This document shows, piece after piece, positions 34,079 through 45,136 of a stretch of 64,000 bases of DNA. The stretch's first letter is position 1. Every line of letters starts with the position of its first letter. The stretch spans positions 1 to 64,000 of the forward strand of contig CACFWO010000004.1 in assembly GCA_902570035.1 (NCBI GenBank), read 5' to 3'. Under the pieces are notes generated by a model. It saw nothing but the letters and a program-made list of their open reading frames with translations. It searched no databases and had not been told where the DNA came from. The translations under genes and the position numbers were made by a program. Origin of the DNA: an uncultured SAR86 cluster bacterium. Lineage in GTDB: Bacteria; Pseudomonadota; Gammaproteobacteria; Magnimaribacterales; AG-339-G14.

Positions 34079-35353
34079 CTATTTAAGATACCCCATCTTC
34101 ATTCCTTTGCATACTTCATCTGCAAATTCTGAACACTTTAGTTTTGTCGCATTCTTCATTAATCTAGCTAAATCGTATGTAACGAGCTTGTTTTTAATAG
34201 CCCAGCTAATACCTTTGTTGACGTTATCTGAAGCTTCTTTCCATCCTATATGATTAAGCATCATTCCCGCAGAAAGAATTAAAGATGATGGGTTTACTTT
34301 GTCTTCACCAGCATACTTTGGAGCTGTTCCATGTGTGGCTTCAAATAAGGCAATATGATCTCCAACGTTAGCTCCTGGAGCTAAGCCTAACCCACCTACT
34401 TTGGCTGCTAAGGCATCAGAAATATAATCGCCGTTTAAATTCATGGTAGCAATAACATCATAATCTGCTGGTCTTGTTAAGATTTGTTGTAGAAAGGAGT
34501 CAGCTATAACATCCTTAATTACAATAGTTCTACCAGTTTTTGGATTTATAAAACTCATCCATTCACCGCCATCTAAAGAAACTGCACCGTATTCAGTTTT
34601 AGCAACACCATAACCCCATTCTTTAAATGCACCCTCAGTAAATTTCATAATATTACCTTTGTGAACTAAAGTTACTGAAGATCGATCATTATCGACAGCA
34701 AATTGTATTGCTTTTCTTACCAATCTCTCAGTTCCCGGCTTAGATATTGGTTTAACTCCTATACCGCAAAATTCTTCAAACCTAATGTTTCCAACACCCA
34801 TTTCTTCTTTAAAAAATTTGATAACTTTTTTGGCCTCTTCAGAGTCAGCCTTGAATTCTATGCCAGCATAAATATCTTCAGAATTTTCTCTAAAAACTAC
34901 CATGTTAGTAGATTCTGGATAGATTACTGGACTTGGGACACCTTCAAAATAAGTAATAGGTCTTTCGCAGGAATAAAGATCTAATCTTTGCCTTAAAGCA
35001 ACATTTAATGACCTAATCCCTCCTCCAATAGGAGTTGTAAGTGGCCCTTTTATTGCAACAATATACTCTCTTATTGCATCAATCGTTTCCTCAGGAAGCC
35101 AGGTGTCATTCCCATAAGTTTCAACTGATTTTTCACCACAATATATTTCCATCCAAGATATTTTTTTTTCGTCTCCGTAAGCTGTTTCAACAGCATTATC
35201 GATGACTTTTATCATCGCTGGAGTTATGTCAGTACCAATACCATCGCCCTCAATAAAAGGAATTATTGGGTTATTGGGGGTTTTGAATTTACCCTTTTCG
35301 CTTATCGTTATTGGCTCTCCATCTGATGGAATAACTATTTTTTCGTAACTCAT
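34079..35353 (-). CDS. icd: NADP-dependent isocitrate dehydrogenase
   Basis: The 424-residue enzyme contains [18 protein letters not shown], the substrate-binding [29 protein letters not shown] with its serine, and [27 protein letters not shown]. The NADP-specific [17 protein letters not shown] completes the E. coli-type profile. It oxidatively decarboxylates isocitrate to 2-oxoglutarate. The isocitrate lyase gene at 37907 competes for the same substrate. It is divergent from mnmA. Confidence 0.96.
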   Translation of the reverse strand: MSYEKIVIPSDGEPITISEKGKFKTPNNPIIPFIEGDGIGTDITPAMIKVIDNAVETAYGDEKKISWMEIYCGEKSVETYGNDTWLPEETIDAIREYIVAIKGPLTTPIGGGIRSLNVALRQRLDLYSCERPITYFEGVPSPVIYPESTNMVVFRENSEDIYAGIEFKADSEEAKKVIKFFKEEMGVGNIRFEEFCGIGVKPISKPGTERLVRKAIQFAVDNDRSSVTLVHKGNIMKFTEGAFKEWGYGVAKTEYGAVSLDGGEWMSFINPKTGRTIVIKDVIADSFLQQILTRPADYDVIATMNLNGDYISDALAAKVGGLGLAPGANVGDHIALFEATHGTAPKYAGEDKVNPSSLILSAGMMLNHIGWKEASDNVNKGISWAIKNKLVTYDLARLMKNATKLKCSEFADEVCKGMKMGYLK

Positions 35354-35414
35354 AATTTATATTTCTTTGAGGTAGGGTCAAATAAGAGAAAGATTGTACC
35401 ATTAAAATAAAAGT

Positions 35415-35443
35415 TTAAGACTTTTGCATTTTTTTAATAAAAT
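35415..35443 (+). promoter_or_regulatory. Probable promoter of mnmA, leaderless
   Basis: TTAAGA at 35415-35420 and TAAAAT at 35438-35443 are separated by 17 bases. ATG 35450 follows six bases after the -10 box and no Shine-Dalgarno is visible, the same arrangement as at 238 and 14968. Confidence 0.4.
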
Positions 35444-35449
35444 ACCTTT

Positions 35450-36520
35450 ATGAGAGTACTAGTTGGTATGTCTGGCGGTGTAGATTCTTCAGTTTCTGCA
35501 GCACTTCTTCTGCAAGAGGGCTACGAAGTAGAAGGAGCGTTCATGAAAAATTGGGAAGATGATGATGGTACCCCTCTTTGTACTGCTAAAGAAGATTTTA
35601 TGGATGCTGCAAAAGTTGCAGATCAATTAAAAATTAAATTGCACCATGTAAATTTTTCAAAAGAATACAAGAGTAAAGTTTTTAATAAATTTTTAATGGA
35701 TCTAGAAAAGGGTAAGACTCCTAATCCTGATGTTTTATGCAATCAATTTATAAAATTTAATGAATTTTATAAATATGCTATTGAAAATAAATTCGATTGT
35801 ATAGCTACAGGTCATTATGCAGGGATAAAGCAGATTTCTGGATTAAATTATTTAGTAAAAGCAAAAGATGAAAAGAAAGATCAAACTTATTTTCTCTGTA
35901 ACATAAATCAAGAGGTTTTAAATAAAACTATCTTTCCACTTTCTGAACTTACTAAGAAAGAAGTTAGGGATATTGCTAAATCAATGAATTTATCTACTTT
36001 CGAAAAAAAAGATAGTACCGGAATATGTTTTATTGGAGAAAGACCCTTCCCTAGTTTTTTAGAAAACTACATTAAAGATAAACCTGGAAAAATTGTTTGT
36101 GACAGGGGTAATAATGTTGGCAAGCACAGAGGCCTTTCTTTTTACACATTAGGGCAAAGACAAGGATTGGGAATAGGTGGATTGAAAAATTATGACGAAA
36201 GACCGTGGTATGTAGTGGAAAAAAAATTATCAGAAAATATTCTTGTCGTAGCTCAAGGCAACGATAATCAAAAGTTATTTGAAAAAAAATTATCTGTTAA
36301 TTTTATTAATTGGATCTGCGAACCTAATCTTACCAAACCTATTAAATTGGAAGCCAAAATTAGATACAGACAAGATGATCAAGAATGCATCCTATCGAAA
36401 AAAGGTAAAACGTTTAGTGTAGAATTTACGAAACCTCAAAGAGCTATAACTCCAGGTCAATCAATTGTTTTTTATCAAGATAAAGTTTGTTTAGGCGGTG
36501 GAGAAATTTATAAGTCATGA
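35450..36520 (+). CDS. mnmA: tRNA-specific 2-thiouridylase MnmA
   Basis: The 356-residue enzyme has an ATP-binding PP-loop GMSGGVDSS (6-14). The catalytic cysteines are C97 in VLCNQFIKF and C193 in STGICFIGERPF, followed by the C-terminal tRNA-binding barrels. It installs 2-thiouridine at the wobble position of Lys, Glu and Gln tRNAs, using sulfur relayed by the Tus system. Its stop overlaps the purB start by four bases, the usual mnmA-purB pair (without hflD between them). Confidence 0.96.
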   Translation: MRVLVGMSGGVDSSVSAALLLQEGYEVEGAFMKNWEDDDGTPLCTAKEDFMDAAKVADQLKIKLHHVNFSKEYKSKVFNKFLMDLEKGKTPNPDVLCNQFIKFNEFYKYAIENKFDCIATGHYAGIKQISGLNYLVKAKDEKKDQTYFLCNINQEVLNKTIFPLSELTKKEVRDIAKSMNLSTFEKKDSTGICFIGERPFPSFLENYIKDKPGKIVCDRGNNVGKHRGLSFYTLGQRQGLGIGGLKNYDERPWYVVEKKLSENILVVAQGNDNQKLFEKKLSVNFINWICEPNLTKPIKLEAKIRYRQDDQECILSKKGKTFSVEFTKPQRAITPGQSIVFYQDKVCLGGGEIYKS

Positions 36521-37881
36521 CTAAAGAATCACTTTTATCAATATCTCCTATCGATGGAAGATATAAAAATAAAATTAAAGAACTTGAAAATTATTTTTCT
36601 GAATTTGCTCTAATAAAAACGAGAGTTGAAGTAGAAATAAGATGGTTATTATTTTTATTAAATACAAAAAGTTTTAAATTTTTACCTCCAATTAATAAAA
36701 ATCAACAAAAAAAAATAGAGAGCATCCTTTTAAATTTTAATTTGAAAGAAGCTTCAAAAGTTAAAACTATAGAAAAAATTACAAATCACGATGTAAAAGC
36801 CGTTGAAGTTTACATAGTAAAGCAGCTTGATTCAGCAGGGTTATCCAAACTGAGTGAATTTGTACATATTTGTTGTACTTCTGAAGATATCAACAACCTA
36901 TCTTATGCATTAATGGTTGAAAGATATAGAACTGAATATTTATTACCAAATCTAAAGTCTTTTAATAAAGAAATTAATAAAATGGCTATCAAATGGGCAA
37001 ATATTTCTATGCTCTCTTTTACGCACGGTCAAAAAGCTAGCCCTACTTCTCTAGGGAAGGAATTTAAGAATTTCTTTCATAGAATTTCCTTTCATCAAAA
37101 TAAAATAAATGAATCGAAACAATCTGCAAAATTTAATGGAGCAGTAGGTAATTTTAATGCTCATCATGCGCTGGATTCAAAAATCAATTGGCCAAAAATT
37201 ACTAATAAATTTATTTCTTCCTTTAATCTTGAATACTCTCTAATTTCATCTCAAATTGAGTTTAAAGATAATCTAGTATTCTTACTATCAAACGTAGAAA
37301 ATTTAAATAATGTACTAATAGATTTATCAAAAGATGCTTGGCTTTATATATCTAAAGATTATCTTAAACAAAAAATTTCTTCGAACGAGGTAGGTTCATC
37401 AACTATGCCGCATAAAGTTAATCCTATTGATTTCGAAAATGCTGAAGGAAATTTAACTTTATCAAATAGCTTAATTCCTGCCGTCAAAAATAAATTACAA
37501 ATTTCTAGATTGCAAAGAGATTTATCCGATTCAACAGTGAGTAGAAATATTGGTCTTTGTTTTGCATATTTAGAAATATCACTTAAGTCATTGAATAAAG
37601 GGCTTAAAAAACTTGAGCCAAATAAGATAAAAATTAAAGAGGAATTACAGGATAGTTGGGAAGTTTTAGCAGAAGCAATACAGACTGTCATGAGAAAAAA
37701 TAAAATTTCTAATAGTTATGACATCATAAAAAAATTAACTAGAGGGAAAGAACTAAGTGAGGAAAGTTATCGAAACTTAATAGAAAATCTCCCTATTAAT
37801 GAATTAGATAAAACTAAACTTCTTAAGCTAACTCCTATACAATACACCGGCTTAGCTAGCTATCTAGCAAAATTAAAATAA
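36517..37881 (+). CDS. purB: Adenylosuccinate lyase
   Basis: The 454-residue enzyme of the fumarase/aspartase superfamily shows SPIDGRYK at the N-terminus, TSEDINNLSYALM, THGQKASPTSLG and the signature SSTMPHKVNPIDFENAEGN near 290-310. It catalyses two fumarate-releasing steps of purine synthesis. Length and motifs fit the E. coli type. The start overlaps mnmA by four bases. Confidence 0.96.
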   Translation: MTKESLLSISPIDGRYKNKIKELENYFSEFALIKTRVEVEIRWLLFLLNTKSFKFLPPINKNQQKKIESILLNFNLKEASKVKTIEKITNHDVKAVEVYIVKQLDSAGLSKLSEFVHICCTSEDINNLSYALMVERYRTEYLLPNLKSFNKEINKMAIKWANISMLSFTHGQKASPTSLGKEFKNFFHRISFHQNKINESKQSAKFNGAVGNFNAHHALDSKINWPKITNKFISSFNLEYSLISSQIEFKDNLVFLLSNVENLNNVLIDLSKDAWLYISKDYLKQKISSNEVGSSTMPHKVNPIDFENAEGNLTLSNSLIPAVKNKLQISRLQRDLSDSTVSRNIGLCFAYLEISLKSLNKGLKKLEPNKIKIKEELQDSWEVLAEAIQTVMRKNKISNSYDIIKKLTRGKELSEESYRNLIENLPINELDKTKLLKLTPIQYTGLASYLAKLK

Positions 37882-37906
37882 GTATTCATTAAGAAGAGGA
37901 CCGTAA

Positions 37907-39511
37907 ATGCTTGATTATAAAAAGACTGTAGAACATTTTGAGCAATTAATAGCTAAAGGTGGAGATTTATACAAAAATATTTCTGCTGAAAACGCAGCTC
38001 GAATGGATTTACAAAATAGATTCAAAACAGGCTTGGATATAGCTAAATATACTGCAGACATCATGCATAAAGATATGTCTGAATATGATGGTGATTCATC
38101 TGTTTATACTCAATCTTTAGGTTGTTGGCATGGTTTTACTGCTCAGCAAATGATGATGGAGATAAAAAAATCCAGAGAAACTACTAATAAGAGATATGTT
38201 TATTTAAGCGGATGGATGGTCGCTGCTCTGAGATCTGACTTTGGCCCTCTTCCAGATCAAAGCATGCATGAGAAATTAGCTGTTCCAAACTTAATTAAAG
38301 AAATATATACATTTTTAAAAAGGGCAGATGCCGTTGAGTTACAACATCTATTTAATGAATTAGATGAAGTTAGAGAAAATGGTGGAGATGAATCAGTAGT
38401 GATATCCAAAATTGATAATTTTGAGACTCATGTCGTGCCAATAATTGCAGATATCGATGCTGGCTTCGGTAACGAGGAAGCAACTTATTTATTAGCAAAG
38501 AAAATGATTCAGGCTGGAGCGTGTTGCATTCAGATTGAGAATCAGGTTTCTGATGAAAAACAATGTGGGCACCAAGATGGAAAGGTTACAGTCCCTCACG
38601 AAGATTTTTTACATAAAATCAATGCAGTTAGATATTCCTTTTTAGAACTAGGTGTTGAAAATGGTTTGATAGTTGCTAGAACAGATTCTTTAGGAGCAGG
38701 ACTTACTCAGAAAGTCCCAGTAATGCTGGAAGAAGGCGACTTGGCAGATCAATATAATTCTTTTCTTGAAACTGAAGAAATTACTAACCTTGAAGAATTA
38801 GATGAAAACGATATAACCATCCATCAAAAAGGCTTATTAGTAAAACCTGTTCGTCTACCTAATGGCCTTTACAGATTTAAAGACGGTACAGGTTTTGACA
38901 GAGTCGTCCTTGATTGTATTACAAGCTTACAAAATGGAGCTGATCTTTTGTGGATTGAGACAGAAAAACCAAATGTTCAGCAAATTGCTGACATGGTTAA
39001 TGCAATCAGAGAAGTGGAACCCAAGGCAAAGCTAGTCTATAACAATTCTCCATCTTTTAATTGGACTTTGTCATTTAGAGAACAGGTTTACAAAGAATGG
39101 GTTGATTCGGGTAAAGATGTTTCGGCATATCCTGATCCTTCCTCGGATCCTAAGGGTTTAATGGATGTTAAGTTTGACGATTCAGAGCTGGCATTAGAAG
39201 CAGATAATCTCATACAAACTTTCCAGAAAGATGCATCAAGAGAAGCAGGAATTTTTCATCATTTAATTACTCTGCCCACTTATCACGAAACAGCTTTGGG
39301 AACTGCAACATTAACTGAAGGTTATTTTGGTGATGAAGGAATGCTAGCTTATGTTAAAGGTATTCAAAGACAAGAAATAAGAAGAGATATGTCATCTGTA
39401 AAACACCAAGATCTTGCTGGGTCAACAATTGGTGATACTCACAAAGAATATTTTTCAGGCGATAAAGCACTTAAAGCAGGTGGAAAAGACAACACGATGA
39501 ATCAGTTTTAA
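37907..39511 (+). CDS. aceA: Isocitrate lyase, long Pseudomonas-type
   Basis: The 534-residue enzyme follows the long ICL of Pseudomonas throughout, including the catalytic motif K218-QCGH (C220), IVARTDSLGAG, NNSPSFNWTL and a C-terminal DNTMNQF. It cleaves isocitrate to glyoxylate and succinate for growth on acetate or fatty acids. It is longer than the E. coli enzyme (434) because of an extra internal region. The ribosome site GAGGA precedes ATG 37907. No malate synthase gene is nearby. Its stop directly abuts that of convergent nqrM. Confidence 0.96.
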   Translation: MLDYKKTVEHFEQLIAKGGDLYKNISAENAARMDLQNRFKTGLDIAKYTADIMHKDMSEYDGDSSVYTQSLGCWHGFTAQQMMMEIKKSRETTNKRYVYLSGWMVAALRSDFGPLPDQSMHEKLAVPNLIKEIYTFLKRADAVELQHLFNELDEVRENGGDESVVISKIDNFETHVVPIIADIDAGFGNEEATYLLAKKMIQAGACCIQIENQVSDEKQCGHQDGKVTVPHEDFLHKINAVRYSFLELGVENGLIVARTDSLGAGLTQKVPVMLEEGDLADQYNSFLETEEITNLEELDENDITIHQKGLLVKPVRLPNGLYRFKDGTGFDRVVLDCITSLQNGADLLWIETEKPNVQQIADMVNAIREVEPKAKLVYNNSPSFNWTLSFREQVYKEWVDSGKDVSAYPDPSSDPKGLMDVKFDDSELALEADNLIQTFQKDASREAGIFHHLITLPTYHETALGTATLTEGYFGDEGMLAYVKGIQRQEIRRDMSSVKHQDLAGSTIGDTHKEYFSGDKALKAGGKDNTMNQF

Positions 39512-39685
39512 TTACTTAGGACATTTTTTTGGATTGCCGCCACATATAGTGCATTCCAAATCACTATCGAGATTACTCATACCTCCACAAGATCCTTCTA
39601 AAGGCTTGTTGTTCAAGATTAATCCCAGACTCAATCCTAAGATTGATAAGATCACAACGATAGATGCAAAGAAAAAAGTAGCCAT
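39512..39685 (-). CDS. nqrM: Na+-NQR maturation protein NqrM
   Basis: The 57-residue protein has one N-terminal transmembrane helix (about 3-24) followed by the NqrM cysteine pattern: SCGGMSN, then CTICGGNPKKC. NqrM is needed to build the iron centre between NqrD and NqrE. It starts two bases after the apbE stop, completing the operon nqrABCDEF-apbE-nqrM. The ORF is easily missed because of its length. Its TAA abuts the aceA stop. Confidence 0.92.
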   Translation of the reverse strand: MATFFFASIVVILSILGLSLGLILNNKPLEGSCGGMSNLDSDLECTICGGNPKKCPK

Positions 39686-39687
39686 AT

Positions 39688-40659
39688 TTAGTGAATTATA
39701 TCTTCAAAAGATGGAGTTATTCTAATAGAAAATTCACCTTCTGACCTAAAAATAAATAAGGCTGCAATTGAATTATTAACTGCAAATTCAAAACCTTCTT
39801 TTAAACCCATGACATTCAATGCAGTCGCTAAAGCATCTGCATCACCAGCATGTCGAAACTGTCCAGGCAAGGCTACAGAGACGGATGTTAAATTATTTGA
39901 AATAGGAAAACCTGTCTTAGGATCAATTGTATGAGAATAGCGCTTATTATTTAAAGTAAAAAAATTTCTGTAATCACCTGAAGTTGCCACAGCCATATAC
40001 TTTTCGTTGTCTTTTTTCGATAAACACTTAATCGGTTTACTGTTTTGAGTATCAGGATTTTCTATACAGATAATCCAAGGAGATTTTTTTTTATTTCCTT
40101 TAATAAGTATTTCTCCGCCGATATCGATAAAATAATTATTTAGATTTTGATCATCCAATAATCGAGCAATCTCATCAACTGCATAACCTTTTGCAATTGC
40201 AGAAAAATCAATTTCTAAATGATCATTGTCGTTATAGTCGCATCCCTTGGGAATAATATTCTCAATATCATCCTCCTCCGGAACAGACATTGTTTTTATA
40301 GGTCCAAAACCCCAAAGATTTACTAGGCTGCCTGCAAAAATATTGAAGTTTTGATTTACAAACTTACAGATTTCAATCGAATGATTTAATAAATTAGTGA
40401 AATCATCATTACTAGCTTGTTTCTCTTTTCTATTAAATCTCATTAAGTAAGACTCACTTTTATAATTTGAAAAAAGCATATCAATTTCACGAAGTTTTAA
40501 ATCAATGGATGATTGGATGTTATTCAAATTTGGAGAATCTGAAATTTTTATATTGTAGTAAGTTCCAAATATATATCCTTGAAATTGATTTTCATTTGAA
40601 ACACAACCAGTTAAAAGAAGTAAGGATATAAAGAGATATCTAACTGCCAAAATCATCAA
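39688..40659 (-). CDS. apbE: FAD:protein FMN transferase ApbE
   Basis: The 323-residue lipoprotein has signal and lipobox LLLLTGC near residue 18. ApbE motifs include [52 protein letters not shown] and a late [13 protein letters not shown]. It attaches FMN to threonines in NqrB and NqrC on the periplasmic side, with Mg2+. It overlaps nqrF by 20 bases and precedes nqrM. Confidence 0.94.
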   Translation of the reverse strand: MMILAVRYLFISLLLLTGCVSNENQFQGYIFGTYYNIKISDSPNLNNIQSSIDLKLREIDMLFSNYKSESYLMRFNRKEKQASNDDFTNLLNHSIEICKFVNQNFNIFAGSLVNLWGFGPIKTMSVPEEDDIENIIPKGCDYNDNDHLEIDFSAIAKGYAVDEIARLLDDQNLNNYFIDIGGEILIKGNKKKSPWIICIENPDTQNSKPIKCLSKKDNEKYMAVATSGDYRNFFTLNNKRYSHTIDPKTGFPISNNLTSVSVALPGQFRHAGDADALATALNVMGLKEGFEFAVNNSIAALFIFRSEGEFSIRITPSFEDIIH

Positions 40660-41869
40660 ACATGATGTTCTCAGGTTCTACTCCAAGGCTATCAAGCATT
40701 GTAAAGCAAGCATCCATCATTGGAGGAGGACCGCACATATAATATTCACAATCTTCTGGAGCAGGATGATCTTTGAGATAATTATCAAGTAAAACTTGAT
40801 GAATGAATCCAGTCATACCGTTCCATTCATCTTCAGGTAAAGGATCTGATAGAGCTGCATGCCAGGTAAAATTTTCGTATTTTTCTTCCAATTTATTGAA
40901 ATCATCAATATAAAACATTTCTTTTAGACTCCTAGCTCCGTACCAAAACGTAATTTTTCTGGAAGAATCCAATCTCAAAAGTTGATCAAATATATGAGAT
41001 CGCATAGGTGCCATACCCGCACCACCACCAATGAATACCATTTCATTTGGTGTATCTTTAGCCATGAATTCTCCAAACGGACCGAAGATGGTTAAATTAT
41101 CACCTGGTTTTAAATTAAATAAATAAGATGAAGCTTCTCCTGGTGGAAAACTTGTTCCAGGAGGTGGACTTGCAATTCTAATGTTAAATTTCATTATTCC
41201 CTTTTCTTCAGGATAATTAGCCATTGAATATGCTCTAATAACAGGAACACCAACTGTAGCTACATTTTCAAAAACTTTAAATTTTTCCCAATCTCCTTTG
41301 TAAATATCTTTAATATCGAAAGATTTATAATCTGCTTCATAAGGAGGTATTTCCATTTGAACATAGCCCCCAGCATCGAAACCAACATTCTCTCCTTCAG
41401 GTAATTTCAAAACTAATTCTTTAATAAAAGTTGCCACATTATCATTTGAGACAACTGTTGTATCCCATTTTTTAACGCCAAAAACTTCATCCGGCACTGT
41501 AATTTTCATGTCAGCCTTTACAGGGACCTGACAAGAAAGCCTCCAGCCTTCTCTTTTTTCTTTATTATTAAAGTGAGCTTCTTCAGTAGAAAGAATTGAG
41601 CCGCCGCCTTCAAAAACTTGACAACGACACTGAGAGCAAGTGCCCCCTCCTCCACATGCCGAAGAAAGAAATAAATTCTCTGAGGCTAAGGTCTGTAATA
41701 ATTTTCCTCCTGCGGGGACTTTTATTGCTTTATCCTGATCTCCATTAATTTCGATAATAACATCACCAGTGGAGACCAATCTTGATCTAGCAAACAAGAT
41801 TACGAAAATCATCAGATTTACTATTAATGCAAAAGTAGCGATTCCAAATATAAGATCTAAATTAATCAT
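40640..41869 (-). CDS. nqrF: Na+-NQR subunit F (NADH dehydrogenase component)
   Basis: The 409-residue protein has an N-terminal membrane helix (about 5-27). A 2Fe-2S ferredoxin domain follows with cysteines C72, C78, C81 ([11 protein letters not shown]) and C113. Next come an FAD-binding domain with RAYSMANYP and an NADH domain with [12 protein letters not shown] and a C-terminal aromatic-containing tail. It takes electrons from NADH and passes them through FAD and Fe-S into the complex. Confidence 0.96.
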   Translation of the reverse strand: MINLDLIFGIATFALIVNLMIFVILFARSRLVSTGDVIIEINGDQDKAIKVPAGGKLLQTLASENLFLSSACGGGGTCSQCRCQVFEGGGSILSTEEAHFNNKEKREGWRLSCQVPVKADMKITVPDEVFGVKKWDTTVVSNDNVATFIKELVLKLPEGENVGFDAGGYVQMEIPPYEADYKSFDIKDIYKGDWEKFKVFENVATVGVPVIRAYSMANYPEEKGIMKFNIRIASPPPGTSFPPGEASSYLFNLKPGDNLTIFGPFGEFMAKDTPNEMVFIGGGAGMAPMRSHIFDQLLRLDSSRKITFWYGARSLKEMFYIDDFNKLEEKYENFTWHAALSDPLPEDEWNGMTGFIHQVLLDNYLKDHPAPEDCEYYMCGPPPMMDACFTMLDSLGVEPENIMFDDFGS

Positions 41870-42481
41870 TTAGAGTATTATTCCTCCAAATGACATAAAA
41901 CCAAAGGTCATCAAACCAACAGTTATAAAGGTAATACCCAATCCCTCAAGCCCATCTGGAATATCGCTGTATTTTAATTTTTCTCTGATACCTGCTAAAA
42001 GAACAATAGCGAGAGCCCAGCCTACTCCGCCTCCAAGGCCATAAACAACACTCTCACCAAAGTCTAAATTCTTTTCTACCATGAATAGAGATGCGCCAAG
42101 AATTGCGCAATTTACCGTTATAAGAGGAAGAAATATTCCAAGGGCAGTATAAAGTTTGGGAACGTATTTATCTAAAAACATCTCAAGAATTTGCACACAT
42201 GCTGCAATAACCCCTATGTAACTGATTAAACCGACAAATTCCAGAGATACATCTGGGTAGCCGAGCCAAGTTAAAGCCCCATCTCTAAGTAAAAAGTTAT
42301 AAATAATATTATTTAAAGGAACAGTTATGGCTAATACAACGATTACAGCAATTCCAAGACCAATTGCAGCTTCAATTTTTTTGGAAATGGCTAAAAAAGT
42401 ACACATACCTAGAAAAACAGATAATGCTAGGTTCTCTATGAAAATTGAAGATACAAAAATAGATATGTAGTGCTCAAGCAT
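41870..42481 (-). CDS. nqrE: Na+-NQR subunit E
   Basis: The 203-residue protein has six membrane helices, starting [27 protein letters not shown] and carrying [14 protein letters not shown], the half-site cysteine that with NqrD holds an iron centre. ATG 42481 is chosen over an upstream start because it gives the conserved N-terminus. It overlaps nqrD by eight bases. Confidence 0.95.
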   Translation of the reverse strand: MLEHYISIFVSSIFIENLALSVFLGMCTFLAISKKIEAAIGLGIAVIVVLAITVPLNNIIYNFLLRDGALTWLGYPDVSLEFVGLISYIGVIAACVQILEMFLDKYVPKLYTALGIFLPLITVNCAILGASLFMVEKNLDFGESVVYGLGGGVGWALAIVLLAGIREKLKYSDIPDGLEGLGITFITVGLMTFGFMSFGGIIL

Positions 42482-43145
42482 GATGTGTTTCCACCTCTTT
42501 AGGAGCATTTTTACTCATCAGGAATTCTTTTTCTTCAACTTGTTCGGTCTTCCATGATCTTAGTGCCCATATGAACAATCCAATTATTAGGAATGAACTC
42601 GGTGCAAGCAGAAAGAAGTTATTACCAACATACCATCCACCATTTTGAGTAGTAGTTAAAATATCAATTCCAAGAAGTTGACCAGAACCCAGTAACTCTC
42701 TGATAGCTCCAACAACAATTAGTATAAGACTGTATCCTAGTCCATTTCCTAAACCATCTAAGAAACTAACCCCAGGAGTATTTTGCATAGCAAATGCTTC
42801 TGCTCTGCCCATAACAATACAGTTAGTAATAATTAACCCAACAAAGACAGATAATGTTTTGCTTGTTTCATAATCGTAAGCTTTTAGGAATTGATCCACT
42901 AAGATAACCAAAGAAGAAATAATTGTCATTTGAACAATAATTCTTATATTCGTTGGGATTATGTTTCTTATTAAAGAAATAAAGAAATTTGATAGGCTAA
43001 CAGTGATAGTTAAAGCAACACACATTATAAGTGTAGGATAAAGCTTGCTAGTAACCGCTAATGCTGAACAAATGCCTAATATTTGTAAGGCAATTGGATT
43101 ATCCTTGAAGATAGGTGTTAATAATATTTCTTTGAACTTAGACAT
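42474..43145 (-). CDS. nqrD: Na+-NQR subunit D
   Basis: The 223-residue protein has six membrane helices related to NqrE, with inverted topology. It includes [20 protein letters not shown] and [19 protein letters not shown] with the iron-centre cysteine. Together with NqrE it forms the membrane path for electron and sodium transfer. It overlaps nqrC by eight bases and nqrE by eight bases. Confidence 0.95.
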   Translation of the reverse strand: MSKFKEILLTPIFKDNPIALQILGICSALAVTSKLYPTLIMCVALTITVSLSNFFISLIRNIIPTNIRIIVQMTIISSLVILVDQFLKAYDYETSKTLSVFVGLIITNCIVMGRAEAFAMQNTPGVSFLDGLGNGLGYSLILIVVGAIRELLGSGQLLGIDILTTTQNGGWYVGNNFFLLAPSSFLIIGLFIWALRSWKTEQVEEKEFLMSKNAPKEVETHHA

Positions 43146-43920
43146 CGCTTAATTGAATTTCTTTGTTCTTTAGATTATTGATGAAAGGTCCAAATCCCTC
43201 ATTACCTAACCAAAATGCAAGGAGATTAGAGACCCCCTTACTGGTAATGGTTGCTCCAGACAAACCATCAACTTCATAAGAATAATCTGCACTTTGTGGA
43301 TTAGAAAAACCCTTAATAACTGAAATCTGAACTAAACCATTTTCATCAAAGACTTTTTTTCCATTCCAAAGTTTTTTCCAATTAGGGTTGTCCACTTCAG
43401 CTCCTAATCCAGGAGTTTCTTTATGTTTATAAAACTCCAAGCCGACTATCGTATTTAAGTCAGAATCAAGGGCTAGATAGCCATACAAAGTACCCCATAA
43501 TCCATATCCTCTAACTGGAAGAATTAAGGTTTTCAATTCATTATTTCTATATTCAATATAGACCTTTGAAAGATTTTCTCTGACACTTATCATGGCAATA
43601 TCTTCTGAACCATTGAGAACTGTGTGTTGAGAAGAGTCTCTCAATATAGAATCTAGATCATATTGTTCTGGAGGAAAGCTTGAGGGTTCTCCATCGTTAA
43701 GATTAACAACCACTTCCTCAATCGAAGCTAAAGCTTCTTGAGTTGAAGGATAAACTTCAAGTAATCTTGCTGCATCAATAATTTTGCTTTGTTGATCAAA
43801 AATTACATTTTGTTCTTGTTGATCTCTCAAGGATACAGCAACAGTAGATATAACAGCACCACAAACAATACATAAACCTACTCCAACCAGAATGATATTG
43901 AGAATGCTATCTTTCTGCAT
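43138..43920 (-). CDS. nqrC: Na+-NQR subunit C (covalent FMN)
   Basis: The 260-residue protein has an N-terminal membrane helix (about 8-28) and a periplasmic FMN domain. The flavinylation site is SGAT at 221-224 (T224) in [13 protein letters not shown], a substrate of ApbE. It passes electrons toward NqrB. It overlaps nqrB by 14 bases. Confidence 0.95.
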   Translation of the reverse strand: MQKDSILNIILVGVGLCIVCGAVISTVAVSLRDQQEQNVIFDQQSKIIDAARLLEVYPSTQEALASIEEVVVNLNDGEPSSFPPEQYDLDSILRDSSQHTVLNGSEDIAMISVRENLSKVYIEYRNNELKTLILPVRGYGLWGTLYGYLALDSDLNTIVGLEFYKHKETPGLGAEVDNPNWKKLWNGKKVFDENGLVQISVIKGFSNPQSADYSYEVDGLSGATITSKGVSNLLAFWLGNEGFGPFINNLKNKEIQLSDV

Positions 43921-45133
43921 AAATTACCTTATTTCTTTGATTTATATTTTGCTTAACAACGAAATAGTCAATTAATGGTGAGGTTAAATTCGCAAATAAA
44001 ATTGCTAACATCATTCCCTCTGGAAAAGCTGGATTTACAACACGAATTAGAACGACCAAAACTCCTATTACGATTCCATAAATCCAACGTCCTTTATTTG
44101 TATGCGATCCGGATACAGGCTCTGTAGCCATAAATACCATGCCAAAAGCATATCCGCCAACTACCATGTGCCACCAAAATGGCATAGAAAACATTGGATT
44201 GGTATCACTTCCAATGATATTGAAAAGATAGGAGGTAGCTATGGTTCCTAGTAAAACTCCTGCGATTATTCTCCATGATGCTACTCTAGTGAAAAGGAGT
44301 ATTGCTAATCCAACTAATATAGCAAGAGTAGAAGTTTCGCCAATTGACCCTGGAATAAAACCTAGAAATGCATTTGACCAACTGTAAGATTCTGGAAGAA
44401 ATTGGTAACCAGATTCAGCAGAAAGACCTAAAATTGTTGCAGCAGAATAACCATCTACAGCGACCCATGATAGATCACCAGACCAAGATGCTGGATAGGC
44501 AAAATACAAGAAAGCTCTACCTGTTAATGCTGGATTAAGAAAATTCTTACCTGTACCACCAAAAATTTCTTTTCCTATAACTAAACCAACCGATATACCT
44601 AAAGCAACTTGCCAAAGAGGTGCATCAGGAGGACATGACAAAGCAAATAATACTGTTGTTACGAAGGCACCTTCGCTAATTTCATGACCTCTCACAACTG
44701 CAAAAACAGCTTCCCAAAAGATTCCAACAATGAAGGTAACAATATAAATAGGCATGAAAAAGACCGCGCCATAGGCGATACAATCAAAAATGTTACTAGG
44801 ATTTAGTCCGGAAACGAGCTCTATGATTGGCCAATGCCAATCTTTTGTAAATTCTTGACCAGCAGCATTTAAAGCCTCTATTGCAATTAATGATTGATAA
44901 CCCAGGTTATACATTCCAAAAAACATTGTTGGAAAGGTTGCCATCCAAACAATTGCCATAACTCTTTGAATATCAGAACCATCTCTTACGTGAGTCATTC
45001 CAGAGGTTTTTCTTGAAGATGAATAAAATAGATTTTCCAAGACATCAAATAAAGGAAAATATTTAGACCATGCACCCTCTTTTTGAAAATTTGGCTTGGT
45101 TTTATCTAAAAAATTTCTTAACGGATCTGACAT
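43907..45133 (-). CDS. nqrB: Na+-NQR subunit B (covalent FMN, riboflavin)
   Basis: The 408-residue protein has about ten membrane helices and forms the sodium-translocating core. The expected FMN-threonine site is DGYSAATIL, T233, which reads SAAT rather than the usual S(T)GAT. GRAFLYFAYP and GGTGKNFLNPALTG are also typical. The N-terminal cytosolic part (1-55) contacts NqrA. It lies three bases after the nqrA stop. Confidence 0.95.
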   Translation of the reverse strand: MSDPLRNFLDKTKPNFQKEGAWSKYFPLFDVLENLFYSSSRKTSGMTHVRDGSDIQRVMAIVWMATFPTMFFGMYNLGYQSLIAIEALNAAGQEFTKDWHWPIIELVSGLNPSNIFDCIAYGAVFFMPIYIVTFIVGIFWEAVFAVVRGHEISEGAFVTTVLFALSCPPDAPLWQVALGISVGLVIGKEIFGGTGKNFLNPALTGRAFLYFAYPASWSGDLSWVAVDGYSAATILGLSAESGYQFLPESYSWSNAFLGFIPGSIGETSTLAILVGLAILLFTRVASWRIIAGVLLGTIATSYLFNIIGSDTNPMFSMPFWWHMVVGGYAFGMVFMATEPVSGSHTNKGRWIYGIVIGVLVVLIRVVNPAFPEGMMLAILFANLTSPLIDYFVVKQNINQRNKVIYAER

Positions 45134-45136
45134 TTT

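Noticed and set aside
39534..39725. Plus-strand frame of 63 codons after aceA
   Set aside because: It lies antisense to nqrM and the end of apbE, which have clear family motifs; its own product shows no recognisable features.
43138..45133. RNF complex instead of NQR
   Set aside because: NqrA and NqrF are present, with NqrM and ApbE; RNF would have RnfB and RnfC ferredoxin-type subunits.
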